This document shows positions 17,923-25,837 of a stretch of 64,000 nt of DNA, piece by piece. The first letter of the stretch is position 1, and every line of letters begins with the position of its first letter. The notes beneath the pieces were generated by a model that was not told where the DNA came from, searched no databases, and was given only the letters and a program-made list of their open reading frames with translations. The translations under genes and the position numbers were made by a program. This stretch comes from Kyrpidia spormannii (lineage in GTDB: Bacteria > Bacillota > Bacilli > Kyrpidiales > Kyrpidiaceae). The stretch is taken from contig NZ_CP024955.1 in the NCBI RefSeq assembly GCF_002804065.1, positions 2,418,001-2,482,000 on the forward strand, in the 5' to 3' direction.

Positions 17923-18891
17923 CTATCGCTCCTGCACCACAATCCTCCCCGGCCACCGCCGGCCCACCTTGGCCAAATCCAGCAAGCCGATCAGTTCCCC
18001 CGGTCGACAGGGCTCCGGCCGTTCGACACATCCCGCCCAGGCTGCCAGGCGCCCGATCACCGCCTCCGGCTTCACCCCGCTACGGCGCAACTCCCGCAAG
18101 GCCAGCGCCCCGTGCCGCTTGGAAAGACGCCGGCCCGCCGAGTCCACCAGCAGGGGGACATGGGCGTACCGGGGCACTGGAAGGCCCAGGGTCCCGAACA
18201 GATCCCGCTGGATCGGGGTGGCGGTCAACAGGTCATCACCCCGCAGCACGTCGGTGATCTGCATTTCCCCGTCATCCACCACCACCGCCAGCATATACCC
18301 AAACGTTCCATCCCGCCGGCGAAGGATGGGATCCCAATTTCCCTCGCCCCTCTCCCAGCTCTGATGTCCGCGACAGCCATCCTCCCACTCGTCCCGGCTC
18401 CGCCGGACCCGGTACCGCCAATGGGGACGCTCCCCCTCCGCCACGAGGCGCCGTCGCTCTCTCTCCGGGCGCTCCGCACACCGGCCCGGACATCCTTTAA
18501 GGGGGCCGTGGGGCGCCAGGGCTGCCCCCCGCTCCGCTTCCCGGACGCGACTGCGGGTGCAAAAACAGGGGTACACCTCTCCTCGTTCCCGCAGCGCCCG
18601 AAACGCCGCTTCATACCGATCCACCCGCTCGCTCTGCCGATAAGGAGCATGAAGCCCCCCAACTCCGAAACCCTCATCCGGATCAAGTCCCAGCCACGTG
18701 AGATCCTCCCTCAACGCCTCCGCGTACACATCCCGGCTGCGATCGGGATCCAAATCCTCCACCCGCAGAACCCAACTCCCGCCGGACCCGCGAACCTGCA
18801 GCCAACTGAGCAGGGCCACCCAGGCGTGGCCCAGGTGCAGAAAACCTGTCGGGCTCGGGGCAAACCGGCCCCGGATCCCCTCCGCCATCAC
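17923..18891 (-). CDS. gluQ: Glutamyl-Q tRNA(Asp) synthetase
   Basis: Truncated glutamyl-tRNA synthetase paralogue that transfers glutamate to queuosine in tRNA(Asp). It has the class I signature [15 protein letters not shown] and the KMSKS equivalent RLSKRHGA, a zinc-type cluster (YPCFCTRSR and CPGRC), and only about 322 residues with no anticodon-binding domain, which is diagnostic. The start is uncertain: GTG 18891 has GGTGGAG nine bases upstream; ATG 18888 and TTG 18909 are alternatives. It is divergent from pckA. Confidence 0.9.
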   Translation of the reverse strand: MMAEGIRGRFAPSPTGFLHLGHAWVALLSWLQVRGSGGSWVLRVEDLDPDRSRDVYAEALREDLTWLGLDPDEGFGVGGLHAPYRQSERVDRYEAAFRALRERGEVYPCFCTRSRVREAERGAALAPHGPLKGCPGRCAERPERERRRLVAEGERPHWRYRVRRSRDEWEDGCRGHQSWERGEGNWDPILRRRDGTFGYMLAVVVDDGEMQITDVLRGDDLLTATPIQRDLFGTLGLPVPRYAHVPLLVDSAGRRLSKRHGALALRELRRSGVKPEAVIGRLAAWAGCVERPEPCRPGELIGLLDLAKVGRRWPGRIVVQER

Positions 18892-18975
18892 CGCGCTCAT
18901 CTCCACCAACGGACAAATAGGATGTTACATTTTGTCGAATTCGTATGTCACTTATATCAAGATCCGGGAAAAGTA

Positions 18976-19004
18976 TTGCGCCCCAATCCCCACCTCGGTA
19001 CAAT
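18976..19004 (+). promoter_or_regulatory. Sigma-A promoter of pckA
   Basis: TTGCGC (18976-18981), a 17-bp spacer and TACAAT (18999-19004) precede pckA, with a start site predicted about 28 bases before its ATG. Confidence 0.65.
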
Positions 19005-19038
19005 AAGAACAACATTTGGTTCCGGGAAAGGATGCGCT

Positions 19039-20622
19039 ATGAAAACGGATACGCTGGAAAAGAATCTCCTTCGCCTGGTCCAAGGTCCGGGGGCACAACA
19101 CCAGCTTGCCGTGCCCCAACTGATCGAGGCAGCCCTGCGCAATGGGGAGGCCGTCCTCACCGCTTCCGGCGCCTTGGCGGCGACCACCGGGAAATATACC
19201 GGGCGTTCCCCCAAAGACAAGTTTATCGTAAGAGAGCCCGGCAGTGAAACCCATATCCACTGGGGCACTGTCAACCAGCCCTTCGATCGCGACCGTTTTG
19301 AGGAGCTGGTCGATCGGGTGACCGATTATTTGACTGACAAAAACCGGTATGTGTTCGACGGATTCGCGGGCGCGGACCCGCGCTACCGGCTGCCCATTCG
19401 GGTAATCACCGAGCGGGCGTGGCACAACCTGTTCGCCCACCAACTGTTTATTCGCCCTTCCAGCGAGGAACTCAGTGGACATCAACCGGAGTTCACCGTA
19501 ATTTCCGCTCCGGGCTTTCAAGCGGTACCCGAGCGGGACGGCACTCGCTCCGAGGCGGCAATCATCATCAGTTTTGAACACCGTCTGGTCCTCATCTGTG
19601 GCACCGAGTACGCCGGCGAGATCAAAAAGTCGATTTTTAGCGTGATGAATTATCTCTTGCCCCAACGGGGCGTCCTGTCCATGCACTGCTCGGCCAATGT
19701 CGGTCAAGAAGGGGACACGGCGCTCTTTTTTGGCCTTTCGGGCACGGGGAAAACCACCCTGTCCGCCGATCCGGAGAGAGAGTTGATCGGAGACGACGAA
19801 CACGGCTGGTCCGAGGACGGCGTGTTCAACATCGAGGGCGGTTGTTACGCCAAATGCATCGACTTGTCCAGGGAGTTGGAGCCCCAGATCTGGGGAGCGA
19901 TCCGGTACGGTGCAGTGTTGGAGAACGTGGTCCTCGATCCCGCCACCCGGGAGGAGTTGTACGACCGGCGGGATCTCACCGAGAACACCCGGGCCGCTTA
20001 TCCGGTGCACCATATCGCCAACGCCCGGATCCCGGGTACCGCAGGTCACCCGCAAACGGTGATCTTCCTCACCGCCGACGCCTACGGGGTTCTGCCCCCC
20101 ATCTCCCGGTTGAACCGGGAACAGGCGATGTTTCATTTCTTATCCGGCTACACGAGCAAATTGGCCGGGACCGAACGCGGGGTCACCGAACCGGAAGCCA
20201 CCTTCTCCACCTGTTTCGGCGCCCCCTTCCTGCCCCTGCGCCCCTCGGTGTACGCAGAGATGTTGGGGCAGAAAATCGACCGGCACGGGGTGCGGGTGTT
20301 CTTAGTCAACACCGGTTGGACCGGCGGTCCTTACGGGGTGGGATCCCGGATGAAGCTAGCCTACACCCGGGCAATGGTGCGCGCGGCGCTTTCGGGCGCC
20401 TTGGACCGGGTGGAATACGTCCAAGAACCCTATTTCGGCCTGTCGGTGCCCAAGACTTGTCCGGATGTGCCCTCGGAGGTTCTGTTGCCCAAAAACACGT
20501 GGGCAGATCCCGAGGCCTATGACGCGAAAGCCCGGGAGTTGGCACGGCATTTCCGGGAGAACATCCGCAAGATGGATGGGGTACCGGCCGCCGTACTGGC
20601 CGCCGCACCTCCTATAAAATAG
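19039..20622 (+). CDS. pckA: Phosphoenolpyruvate carboxykinase (ATP)
   Basis: 527-residue ATP-dependent PEP carboxykinase, the gluconeogenic enzyme converting oxaloacetate to PEP. The P-loop is [16 protein letters not shown], followed by [19 protein letters not shown], and the N-terminal [13 protein letters not shown] region binds substrate. Length equals the Bacillus enzyme. The ATG at 19039 is supported by GGAAAGGA upstream, a 17-bp-spaced promoter and the alignment start; the frame stays open far upstream, but that part overlaps gluQ and is not coding. A two-hairpin terminator follows. It would serve growth on acetone or fatty acids, both supported by other genes here. Confidence 0.96.
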   Translation: MKTDTLEKNLLRLVQGPGAQHQLAVPQLIEAALRNGEAVLTASGALAATTGKYTGRSPKDKFIVREPGSETHIHWGTVNQPFDRDRFEELVDRVTDYLTDKNRYVFDGFAGADPRYRLPIRVITERAWHNLFAHQLFIRPSSEELSGHQPEFTVISAPGFQAVPERDGTRSEAAIIISFEHRLVLICGTEYAGEIKKSIFSVMNYLLPQRGVLSMHCSANVGQEGDTALFFGLSGTGKTTLSADPERELIGDDEHGWSEDGVFNIEGGCYAKCIDLSRELEPQIWGAIRYGAVLENVVLDPATREELYDRRDLTENTRAAYPVHHIANARIPGTAGHPQTVIFLTADAYGVLPPISRLNREQAMFHFLSGYTSKLAGTERGVTEPEATFSTCFGAPFLPLRPSVYAEMLGQKIDRHGVRVFLVNTGWTGGPYGVGSRMKLAYTRAMVRAALSGALDRVEYVQEPYFGLSVPKTCPDVPSEVLLPKNTWADPEAYDAKARELARHFRENIRKMDGVPAAVLAAAPPIK

Positions 20623-20641
20623 GCGGGTTTTCCCCGGGGCA

Positions 20642-20673
20642 TTTTGTACGTGCTTGTGCATCGTCGTACAAAA
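20642..20673. terminator. Inverted repeat after pckA
   Basis: TTTTGTACG and CGTACAAAA form a nine-bp stem with a 14-base loop just after pckA, immediately before a stronger terminator. Confidence 0.5.
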
Positions 20674-20675
20674 AC

Positions 20676-20714
20676 GCGCCGCACCCTCTTGATGAAGGCC
20701 GCGGCGCATTTTTT
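20676..20714 (+). terminator. Rho-independent terminator of pckA
   Basis: GCGCCGC (20676-20682) pairs with GCGGCGC (20701-20707) and is followed by ATTTTTT. The next 195 bases, up to the small gene ending at 20910, hold no recognisable feature. Confidence 0.8.
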
Positions 20715-20909
20715 CCATTAGAATGATCGCCCACTCATCTTTCCGGAGATCCCTCCGATACCCGGGGATTCCGGGATCTACATCGCCCCATTTTTGACCT
20801 GAATGGCTGGGCGCCCCATCACCCAGTACCCAAATGAGGCGCCCGGTTACCCTGACTCCCGGGGCGCATCCGTTTGACACCGATCTGAAGGCATGGCGGC
20901 GGGTGCACC

Positions 20910-21131
20910 TCACCCCCGCTTAAACCGGATGCTCCTCGCTTTTTCGTTGGTCCGTTCCCACACCCACCCTTGGGCTTCCCAGTCGGCGATAGTTTGTCGA
21001 ATCGCTTCCTCAGACCACTGATCGGCAGGCAAATACACCACCTTGCCGCGAATGTGGTTGGTCCAAATATACCCCCCGACAAAAAGGATCGTCAGGCCGA
21101 GAAAAACAGATAGAAGAATCAAGAATTGCAT
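20910..21131 (-). CDS. Small single-span membrane protein, function unknown
   Basis: 73-residue protein that I do not recognise. The N-terminus is one hydrophobic helix (MQFLILLSVFLGLTILFVGG), followed by a soluble charged part with aromatic residues (WEAQGWVWER). The ATG at 21131 has AGAAAGGA nine bases upstream, which supports translation. It lies between pckA and the cobalamin transporter, on the same strand as the latter but 65 bases downstream of it, so it may be the tail of the btu transcript. Confidence 0.6.
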   Translation of the reverse strand: MQFLILLSVFLGLTILFVGGYIWTNHIRGKVVYLPADQWSEEAIRQTIADWEAQGWVWERTNEKARSIRFKRG

Positions 21132-21196
21132 GACATTCGTTCCTTTCTATTGCCGCCGGGCATCGGGTCCGGTGTTGTCGCCCATTGTGCGCCACC

Positions 21197-22042
21197 TCAT
21201 CCGCCTGCACTGCTCCACCCCTGGACATCCAAAGCACTCCAGGGCGGGGCCGGCAGCAGGATCTGAGGCACCCCCGCATCCGGATGGCGCAAGACCCGGG
21301 GTCGAATGCCGTACACCGACTCGATGTGATCTTCGGTCAGCACCTCCGCCGGCGATCCATAGGCCTCGGTGCTCCCGGCCCTCAACAACAAAGTCCGGTG
21401 TGCGTAGAGTGCAGCGAGATTGAGATCGTGAAGCACGAGAATCACCGCCGGCCTCCTGCCTTCCCTTCCCCGCCCCGCCGTGCCCCCGCATAGAAGGTTC
21501 AGAATCTGCATTTGGTGGCCAATGTCGAGGAAAGTGGTGGGCTCGTCCAGGATGAGCACGTCGGGCTCCTGGGCCAACACCATCGCCAGAGCCACGATCT
21601 GCCGTTGGCCGCCACTCAGATGGTTCACGGTCACCCCGGCGAGATCATTCAGCCCGGTTTCCCACAAAATTCGTTCAACCACCTGCCGGTCGTGGTTTGT
21701 TTCGCCGCGCCACGGCCTCAGGTGCGGATGGCGCCCCATCATGACCGTATCGTACACCGAAAACCCGCCGGCCACCAGGGGGGTCTGGGGCAATACCGCC
21801 ATCCGCCGGGCCAACTGCCTTCTGGAATACGACGATACCGGCACTCCGTCCAGACTCACCCGGCCGCGATCCGGGGGCTCTATCCCCGTCACCAGGCGGA
21901 CCAAGGTGCTCTTGCCCGCCCCATTTGGCCCGATTATCGCCAGGACCGTCCCCGGGGTCACGGAAAACGAAACATCCCGGAGAACCTCCCGGTCTCCGTA
22001 TGATTTACAAAGCCCGATCGCTTCTAATCTCGCCCCGTCCAT
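21197..22042 (-). CDS. btuD: Cobalamin ABC transporter ATP-binding protein
   Basis: 281-residue ABC ATPase of the BtuD/FhuC class. Walker A is IIGPNGAGKSTL (about 35-46), the Q-loop lies in VLPQTPL, the signature is LSGGQRQ, Walker B is DVLILDEPTTFLD, and the H-loop is LVLHDLN. The ATG at 22042 has AGAAGGGGG upstream. It is the third gene of btuF-btuC-btuD, downstream of a cobalamin riboswitch, which makes vitamin B12 or a cobinamide the most likely cargo rather than heme or siderophores. The last 30 residues after ILLPAPP are not conserved. Confidence 0.88.
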   Translation of the reverse strand: MDGARLEAIGLCKSYGDREVLRDVSFSVTPGTVLAIIGPNGAGKSTLVRLVTGIEPPDRGRVSLDGVPVSSYSRRQLARRMAVLPQTPLVAGGFSVYDTVMMGRHPHLRPWRGETNHDRQVVERILWETGLNDLAGVTVNHLSGGQRQIVALAMVLAQEPDVLILDEPTTFLDIGHQMQILNLLCGGTAGRGREGRRPAVILVLHDLNLAALYAHRTLLLRAGSTEAYGSPAEVLTEDHIESVYGIRPRVLRHPDAGVPQILLPAPPWSALDVQGWSSAGG

Positions 22043-22092
22043 CTCGCGCCCCCTTCTCCGCACCCCAATTCGTCGACCCTGCCGCCCCCTCG

Positions 22093-23121
22093 CTACCGCC
22101 CCTGCCGGTGAAGCAGATACGCAAAAAATGGCGCCCCGCAAAAAGCGGTGATCGCCCCGATGGGGATCTCTTGCCCGGGAATCAAGGTGCGGGCGGCGTT
22201 ATCCGCCCAGAGTAAAAATACGCCGCCCCCCAGGGCAGACAGCGGCAGCAAAGTACGGTGGTCCGGTCCAGCCAGGATGCGAAGCACATGAGGGACCACC
22301 AAGCCGACAAACCCGATGATCCCGGCTACGGACACCGCTGCCGCCGTCATGAGGGAGGACGCCCCCAAAATCACCAGCCGGGCAGCCCCCACGTCCACCC
22401 CGAGATGTGCCGCTTCCTCTTCACCCAGGGTCAGGACATTCAGGTTCCGCGCTTCCCACCAAACCATCGTCAACCCCAGGACAGTGGCGGGAACCAAACT
22501 CCAGATCAGCCGAGGATCCCGATTGGCCAGGCTTCCCAACAGCCATAGCATCACATTGGGCAGTCGGTTTGATGCGGCCACCATCAATACGGTGAGGATG
22601 GCTCCAAAAAACGATTGGACCACTACCCCGGCGAGAATCAGCGTATTGTTCCGGGAACCCGGCCCCCGGATCGAGCCCAGCCAAAACACCGCCGCCAACC
22701 CGACAAGGCCGCCGACAAAAGCCAGCCCCGGGACGGCAAACAAGCCGTACAGGCCCACCTGTCCCCCGAACAGAATACCCGCCACCGCCCCCAGGGCCGC
22801 CCCGGAAGACACGCCGAGGATAAAAGGGTCCGCCAGGGGGTTGCGTAACACCCCTTGATAAGCCGCGCCCGCGGCCCCGAGAGCCGCCCCGACCAAAAGG
22901 GCCAGAACCGCCCGGGGGAAGCGGATCTCCCATACCACCGCCTGAACCCAGCCCCCGGCAGCCTCCGGGGCTTTGGCACCCGGTCCCGCCAGTATCGCCC
23001 GCCAGAGGCTGTCCAGATCCGTGGCGGTCGGACCGATGGCCACACTGGCGGCCAGGGACAAGGCGACGGCGGCCAACCAGACCCCGACCCACATCCATGA
23101 CCGACGACGATCTTTTCTCAT
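22093..23121 (-). CDS. btuC: Cobalamin ABC transporter permease
   Basis: 342-residue FecCD/BtuC-type permease with about ten hydrophobic segments. Family motifs include RFPRAVLALLVGAALGAAG, YQGVLRNPLADPFILGVSSGA, the coupling region near LGEEEAAHLGVDV, and FVGLVVPHVLRIL. The ATG at 23121 lies nine bases after the btuF stop with only a weak ribosome site, so translation probably depends on btuF. It forms the membrane channel for BtuF-delivered cobalamin. Confidence 0.9.
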   Translation of the reverse strand: MRKDRRRSWMWVGVWLAAVALSLAASVAIGPTATDLDSLWRAILAGPGAKAPEAAGGWVQAVVWEIRFPRAVLALLVGAALGAAGAAYQGVLRNPLADPFILGVSSGAALGAVAGILFGGQVGLYGLFAVPGLAFVGGLVGLAAVFWLGSIRGPGSRNNTLILAGVVVQSFFGAILTVLMVAASNRLPNVMLWLLGSLANRDPRLIWSLVPATVLGLTMVWWEARNLNVLTLGEEEAAHLGVDVGAARLVILGASSLMTAAAVSVAGIIGFVGLVVPHVLRILAGPDHRTLLPLSALGGGVFLLWADNAARTLIPGQEIPIGAITAFCGAPFFAYLLHRQGR

Positions 23122-23130
23122 GGCTGCGGC

Positions 23131-24102
23131 TCAGGGTTGGAACAACTGCGGATAGAAGAGCTTGGCCAGGGTTTCCGCTCCGTCGACGATCCGGGGGCCC
23201 GGGCGACTCACCAAGTCCGAGTCAACGGAATACACCCGGTTATTGCGCACGGCATCCACGACTTGCCACCCGGGCCGCTGTTTCGGCTTGTCCACGGCAT
23301 CCGGCACGTAATATCCGTAGGTCACCACGATCACCTGGGGATTCTTTTGGATCAACATTTCGGCGTTCATCGGCTGCCACCCGTTTAGATCCGACGCCAC
23401 GTTGATGCCTCCGGCCAGACGGATCAGCTCGTCCATAAACGTGTGGCTCCCCGCCGTATATAATTGGTTCGGATCGGCCTCCACGTAGACCCTCACCCGT
23501 TTGTCCGGTGGGATTTGCGACACTTTGGCCGCAATGGCCGAAGCTTTGGTCTTCATTTGATTGACCAAGGCCGCGGCCTGGGATGTACGGTTCGTGATCT
23601 CGCCCAGTGCCTGGATAGTCTGATAAACCGCCTCCAGACTTTGAGGGTCGTACACCACGGCAGTTAGCCCAGCGTTTCTCACCGTCTGAACAATGCTCTC
23701 ATTGTGAGAACCGAGCACCACCAGGTCGGGGTGAAGGGCCACCAGCCGCTCGATGGGCGGGTTCAATCCGTCCAGGACCGCTTCCACCTTTTTTTGAACC
23801 CCCGGAGGATAGTTGTCCCACGTCGTGACGCCCACCACCCTCCGATCCAGACCCAGGGCAAACAGGATCTCCGTATGACTGGGGATCAAAGAGACGATCC
23901 GCCGGGGTTCCCGGGCAATGGTCACCGATGTCCCGCTGTCATCTTTGATCGTGAGCGGATAGTGGGTGACTGCCGGCGGACTCGCCCCTCCTTGGGGCGA
24001 CGCGGAAGGAGCCGCCCCAGTTCCGCAGGAAGAAAGAATCAAGATCACCGCGAAAAGAACGAGGACCGTCCAGAACTTTCGCTTCCCATCCATTCGGACC
24101 AT
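23131..24102 (-). CDS. btuF: Cobalamin-binding lipoprotein
   Basis: 323-residue class III substrate-binding protein. The N-terminus has a lipoprotein signal peptide with lipobox ILSSC, so the mature protein would be tethered to the outer face of the membrane. The mature part has the two-lobe BtuF pattern: REPRRIVSLIPSHTEILFALGL early, HPDLVVLGSHNE at the hinge, and VVTYGYYVPDAV in lobe two. The ATG at 24102 is supported by GGGAGG seven bases upstream. The frame stays open upstream, but that sequence is the riboswitch leader, not protein. Confidence 0.9.
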   Translation of the reverse strand: MVRMDGKRKFWTVLVLFAVILILSSCGTGAAPSASPQGGASPPAVTHYPLTIKDDSGTSVTIAREPRRIVSLIPSHTEILFALGLDRRVVGVTTWDNYPPGVQKKVEAVLDGLNPPIERLVALHPDLVVLGSHNESIVQTVRNAGLTAVVYDPQSLEAVYQTIQALGEITNRTSQAAALVNQMKTKASAIAAKVSQIPPDKRVRVYVEADPNQLYTAGSHTFMDELIRLAGGINVASDLNGWQPMNAEMLIQKNPQVIVVTYGYYVPDAVDKPKQRPGWQVVDAVRNNRVYSVDSDLVSRPGPRIVDGAETLAKLFYPQLFQP

Positions 24103-24221
24103 GTCCGAGCCTCCCTCATCTCCGAATGTGCCTTCTCCTCCGGGGGAGGGGCCGGGGAAAGGCTGTCTCCGAAGCAGGGCCGGGATATGCCCGGCCGGGC
24201 TCTTGACTGATTCCCGAAGCC

Positions 24222-24249
24222 CAAAAAGAAAACCCGGCTTTCGCCGGGG
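24222..24249 (-). terminator. Riboswitch-linked intrinsic terminator
   Basis: On the minus strand CCCGGC-GAAA-GCCGGG is followed by TTTTCTTTTT. It lies after the cobalamin aptamer and about 120 bases before btuF, the position expected for premature termination when cobalamin is bound. Confidence 0.8.
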
Positions 24250-24324
24250 CGATACTGTTCGGGCGGCAGGGTCTTTACGTCCTTCCCCTCGCCGCCTCCC
24301 CCCGGCCTTTCCGCGAAGGCCCCT

Positions 24325-24510
24325 CGGGAGTTCGACCGGGTAGGTCTCCTGGCTTCCGGGTCTTCGCGCGCTTTCGCCTTCCCCGCGATGGGCGAGTGGC
24401 ATCTTGAAAACGCACTCTCCGGTTACAGTGGCGGGACCGCCCGGGATTCTCACCCGGTTCCCCGTTACGCCCCGAAGGGCACCCGGCCTGTCTCCGTTGC
24501 ACAATACATG
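24325..24510 (-). ncRNA. Cobalamin riboswitch
   Basis: On the minus strand the leader contains the conserved aptamer core GGGTGAGAATCCCGGGC, then GCCACTGTAACCGG, and the B12 box AGCCAGGAGACCTACC (24339-24355). The order and spacing match the AdoCbl riboswitch class. A sigma-A promoter lies directly upstream and a terminator downstream, so expression of btuFCD would fall when cobalamin is abundant. Confidence 0.93.
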
Positions 24511-24523
24511 AATCCGCATCCCC

Positions 24524-24552
24524 AGTATAACGACTCCCGCCTTGCCCGGCAA
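24524..24552 (-). promoter_or_regulatory. Sigma-A promoter of the btu riboswitch operon
   Basis: Reading the minus strand, TTGCCG (24547-24552) and TATACT (24524-24529) are separated by exactly 17 bp. Transcription would start near 24517, just ahead of the aptamer. Confidence 0.7.
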
Positions 24553-24585
24553 GCTGGCCTCCTTCTCAAACGACCGTTTGGATGA

Positions 24586-24591
24586 TATACT
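24586..24591 (+). promoter_or_regulatory. Possible -10 element of the acyl-CoA dehydrogenase gene
   Basis: TATACT lies 60 bases before the ATG at 24651. The matching -35 (TTCTCA, 17-bp spacing) is poor, so an activator or an extended -10 may be needed. Confidence 0.4.
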
Positions 24592-24650
24592 CAACCTGTC
24601 CCCGAAGCCTCGGAGAGCAATCCCATTCACACGAAAGGAGACACGGCACC

Positions 24651-25796
24651 ATGCATCCATTCACCCGCGAGCACGATGAACTGCGCAGTGCCATTCGGCA
24701 ATTCCTGCAGAAAGAGATCGCCCCCCATGTCGACGAGTGGGAGCGGGCGGAGCAGGTGCCCCGGACCGTGCTGCGCAAGATGGGCGAACTCGGCTATTTT
24801 GGCTTGAATATTGCGGAAGAGTATGGAGGAAGTGGGGAAAATCCCTTGGCGGAAGCGGTGCTGCATGAAGAACTCGGCCGGCTCAACGCTTCGGGATTCG
24901 CCAATACCGTGGGCGTCCACATCGGCATCGCCATGCGCCCGGTCTATCGCTTCGGCACCGAAGAACAAAAACAAGCCTATGTGGTCCCCGGGGTTCAAGG
25001 AGAAAAAATCGGGGCCTTGGCCATCACCGAACCCGGGGCGGGATCGGACGTGGCGGCCATCAGCACCCGGGCGGTGCGGGAAGGCGACAGTTACGTCCTT
25101 TCCGGAAACAAAATTTTTATCACCAACGGGGTCTATGCGGATTTTTACGTGGTGGCGGCAAAAACCGATCCCCAGGCAGGGCATCGGGGTGTGACCTTAT
25201 TTATCGTCGAGCGGGATGACGCAGGATTTCACGTGCAGCGCAAGTTAGAAAAAGTAGGAAACCACGCTTCGGATACGGCAGAACTCTTTTTCGATGAGTG
25301 CCGAATTCCTGCACACCGCAAGCTCGGGGAGGAAAATAAAGGATTTTATCTGGTGATGCACAATTTTCAATGGGAAAGGCTGATGATCGCCCTGCAAACC
25401 CTGGGGACCGCCCAGGCGGCCTTAGATATGGCTGTGGAGTACGCGAAAACCCGTCAGCAGTTCGGCGGCCCCCTCACCCAGTTCCAGGTCATTCGCCACC
25501 GGTTGGTCGACATGGCGGTGGAGGTGGAAAAGGCGCGCCAGTTGACCTATCACGCCCTGGACCTGTTCGCCCAAGGGGTGGATGCAGTGGCTGAAACCTC
25601 CATGGCCAAGCTCACCGCCACGGAAACGGCCTGCAAAGTGGCGGATGAAGCGCTGCAGATTCACGGCGGATATGGGTACATGGGCGAATATCCGATCCAG
25701 CGGGCTTGGCGGGACATGCGCGTAACCCGGATCTACGGCGGAACGAGCGAAATCATGAAAGAGATTATCGCCAAGCGGATGGGGCTTCTCCCCTAA
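24651..25796 (+). CDS. Acyl-CoA dehydrogenase
   Basis: 381-residue FAD-linked acyl-CoA dehydrogenase, first step of beta-oxidation or of branched-chain acyl-CoA oxidation. Motifs: ALAITEPGAGSDVAAI, ITNGVYADFYVV, and the C-terminal QIHGGYGYMGEYPIQRAWRD. The YEGT position is Gly (IYGGTSEI), but the helix-G position carries Glu242 (NFQWERLMIAL), the arrangement known from isovaleryl-CoA and long-chain enzymes. This differs from the Asp-type paralogue at 10726-11883. ATG with AAAGGAG ten bases upstream. Single gene, convergent with recD2; substrate unknown. Confidence 0.88.
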   Translation: MHPFTREHDELRSAIRQFLQKEIAPHVDEWERAEQVPRTVLRKMGELGYFGLNIAEEYGGSGENPLAEAVLHEELGRLNASGFANTVGVHIGIAMRPVYRFGTEEQKQAYVVPGVQGEKIGALAITEPGAGSDVAAISTRAVREGDSYVLSGNKIFITNGVYADFYVVAAKTDPQAGHRGVTLFIVERDDAGFHVQRKLEKVGNHASDTAELFFDECRIPAHRKLGEENKGFYLVMHNFQWERLMIALQTLGTAQAALDMAVEYAKTRQQFGGPLTQFQVIRHRLVDMAVEVEKARQLTYHALDLFAQGVDAVAETSMAKLTATETACKVADEALQIHGGYGYMGEYPIQRAWRDMRVTRIYGGTSEIMKEIIAKRMGLLP

Positions 25797-25837
25797 AAGC
25801 AGCGGAGAGGGGGATGTGACCAGACCCTCAACGGTAG

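Noticed and set aside
17734-19038. In-frame upstream extension of pckA by 435 codons
   Set aside because: It overlaps gluQ on the other strand; pckA has its own ribosome site, promoter and standard N-terminus at 19039.
23131-24660. 509-codon version of btuF
   Set aside because: The upstream part translates the riboswitch and terminator leader; the lipoprotein signal starts at 24102.
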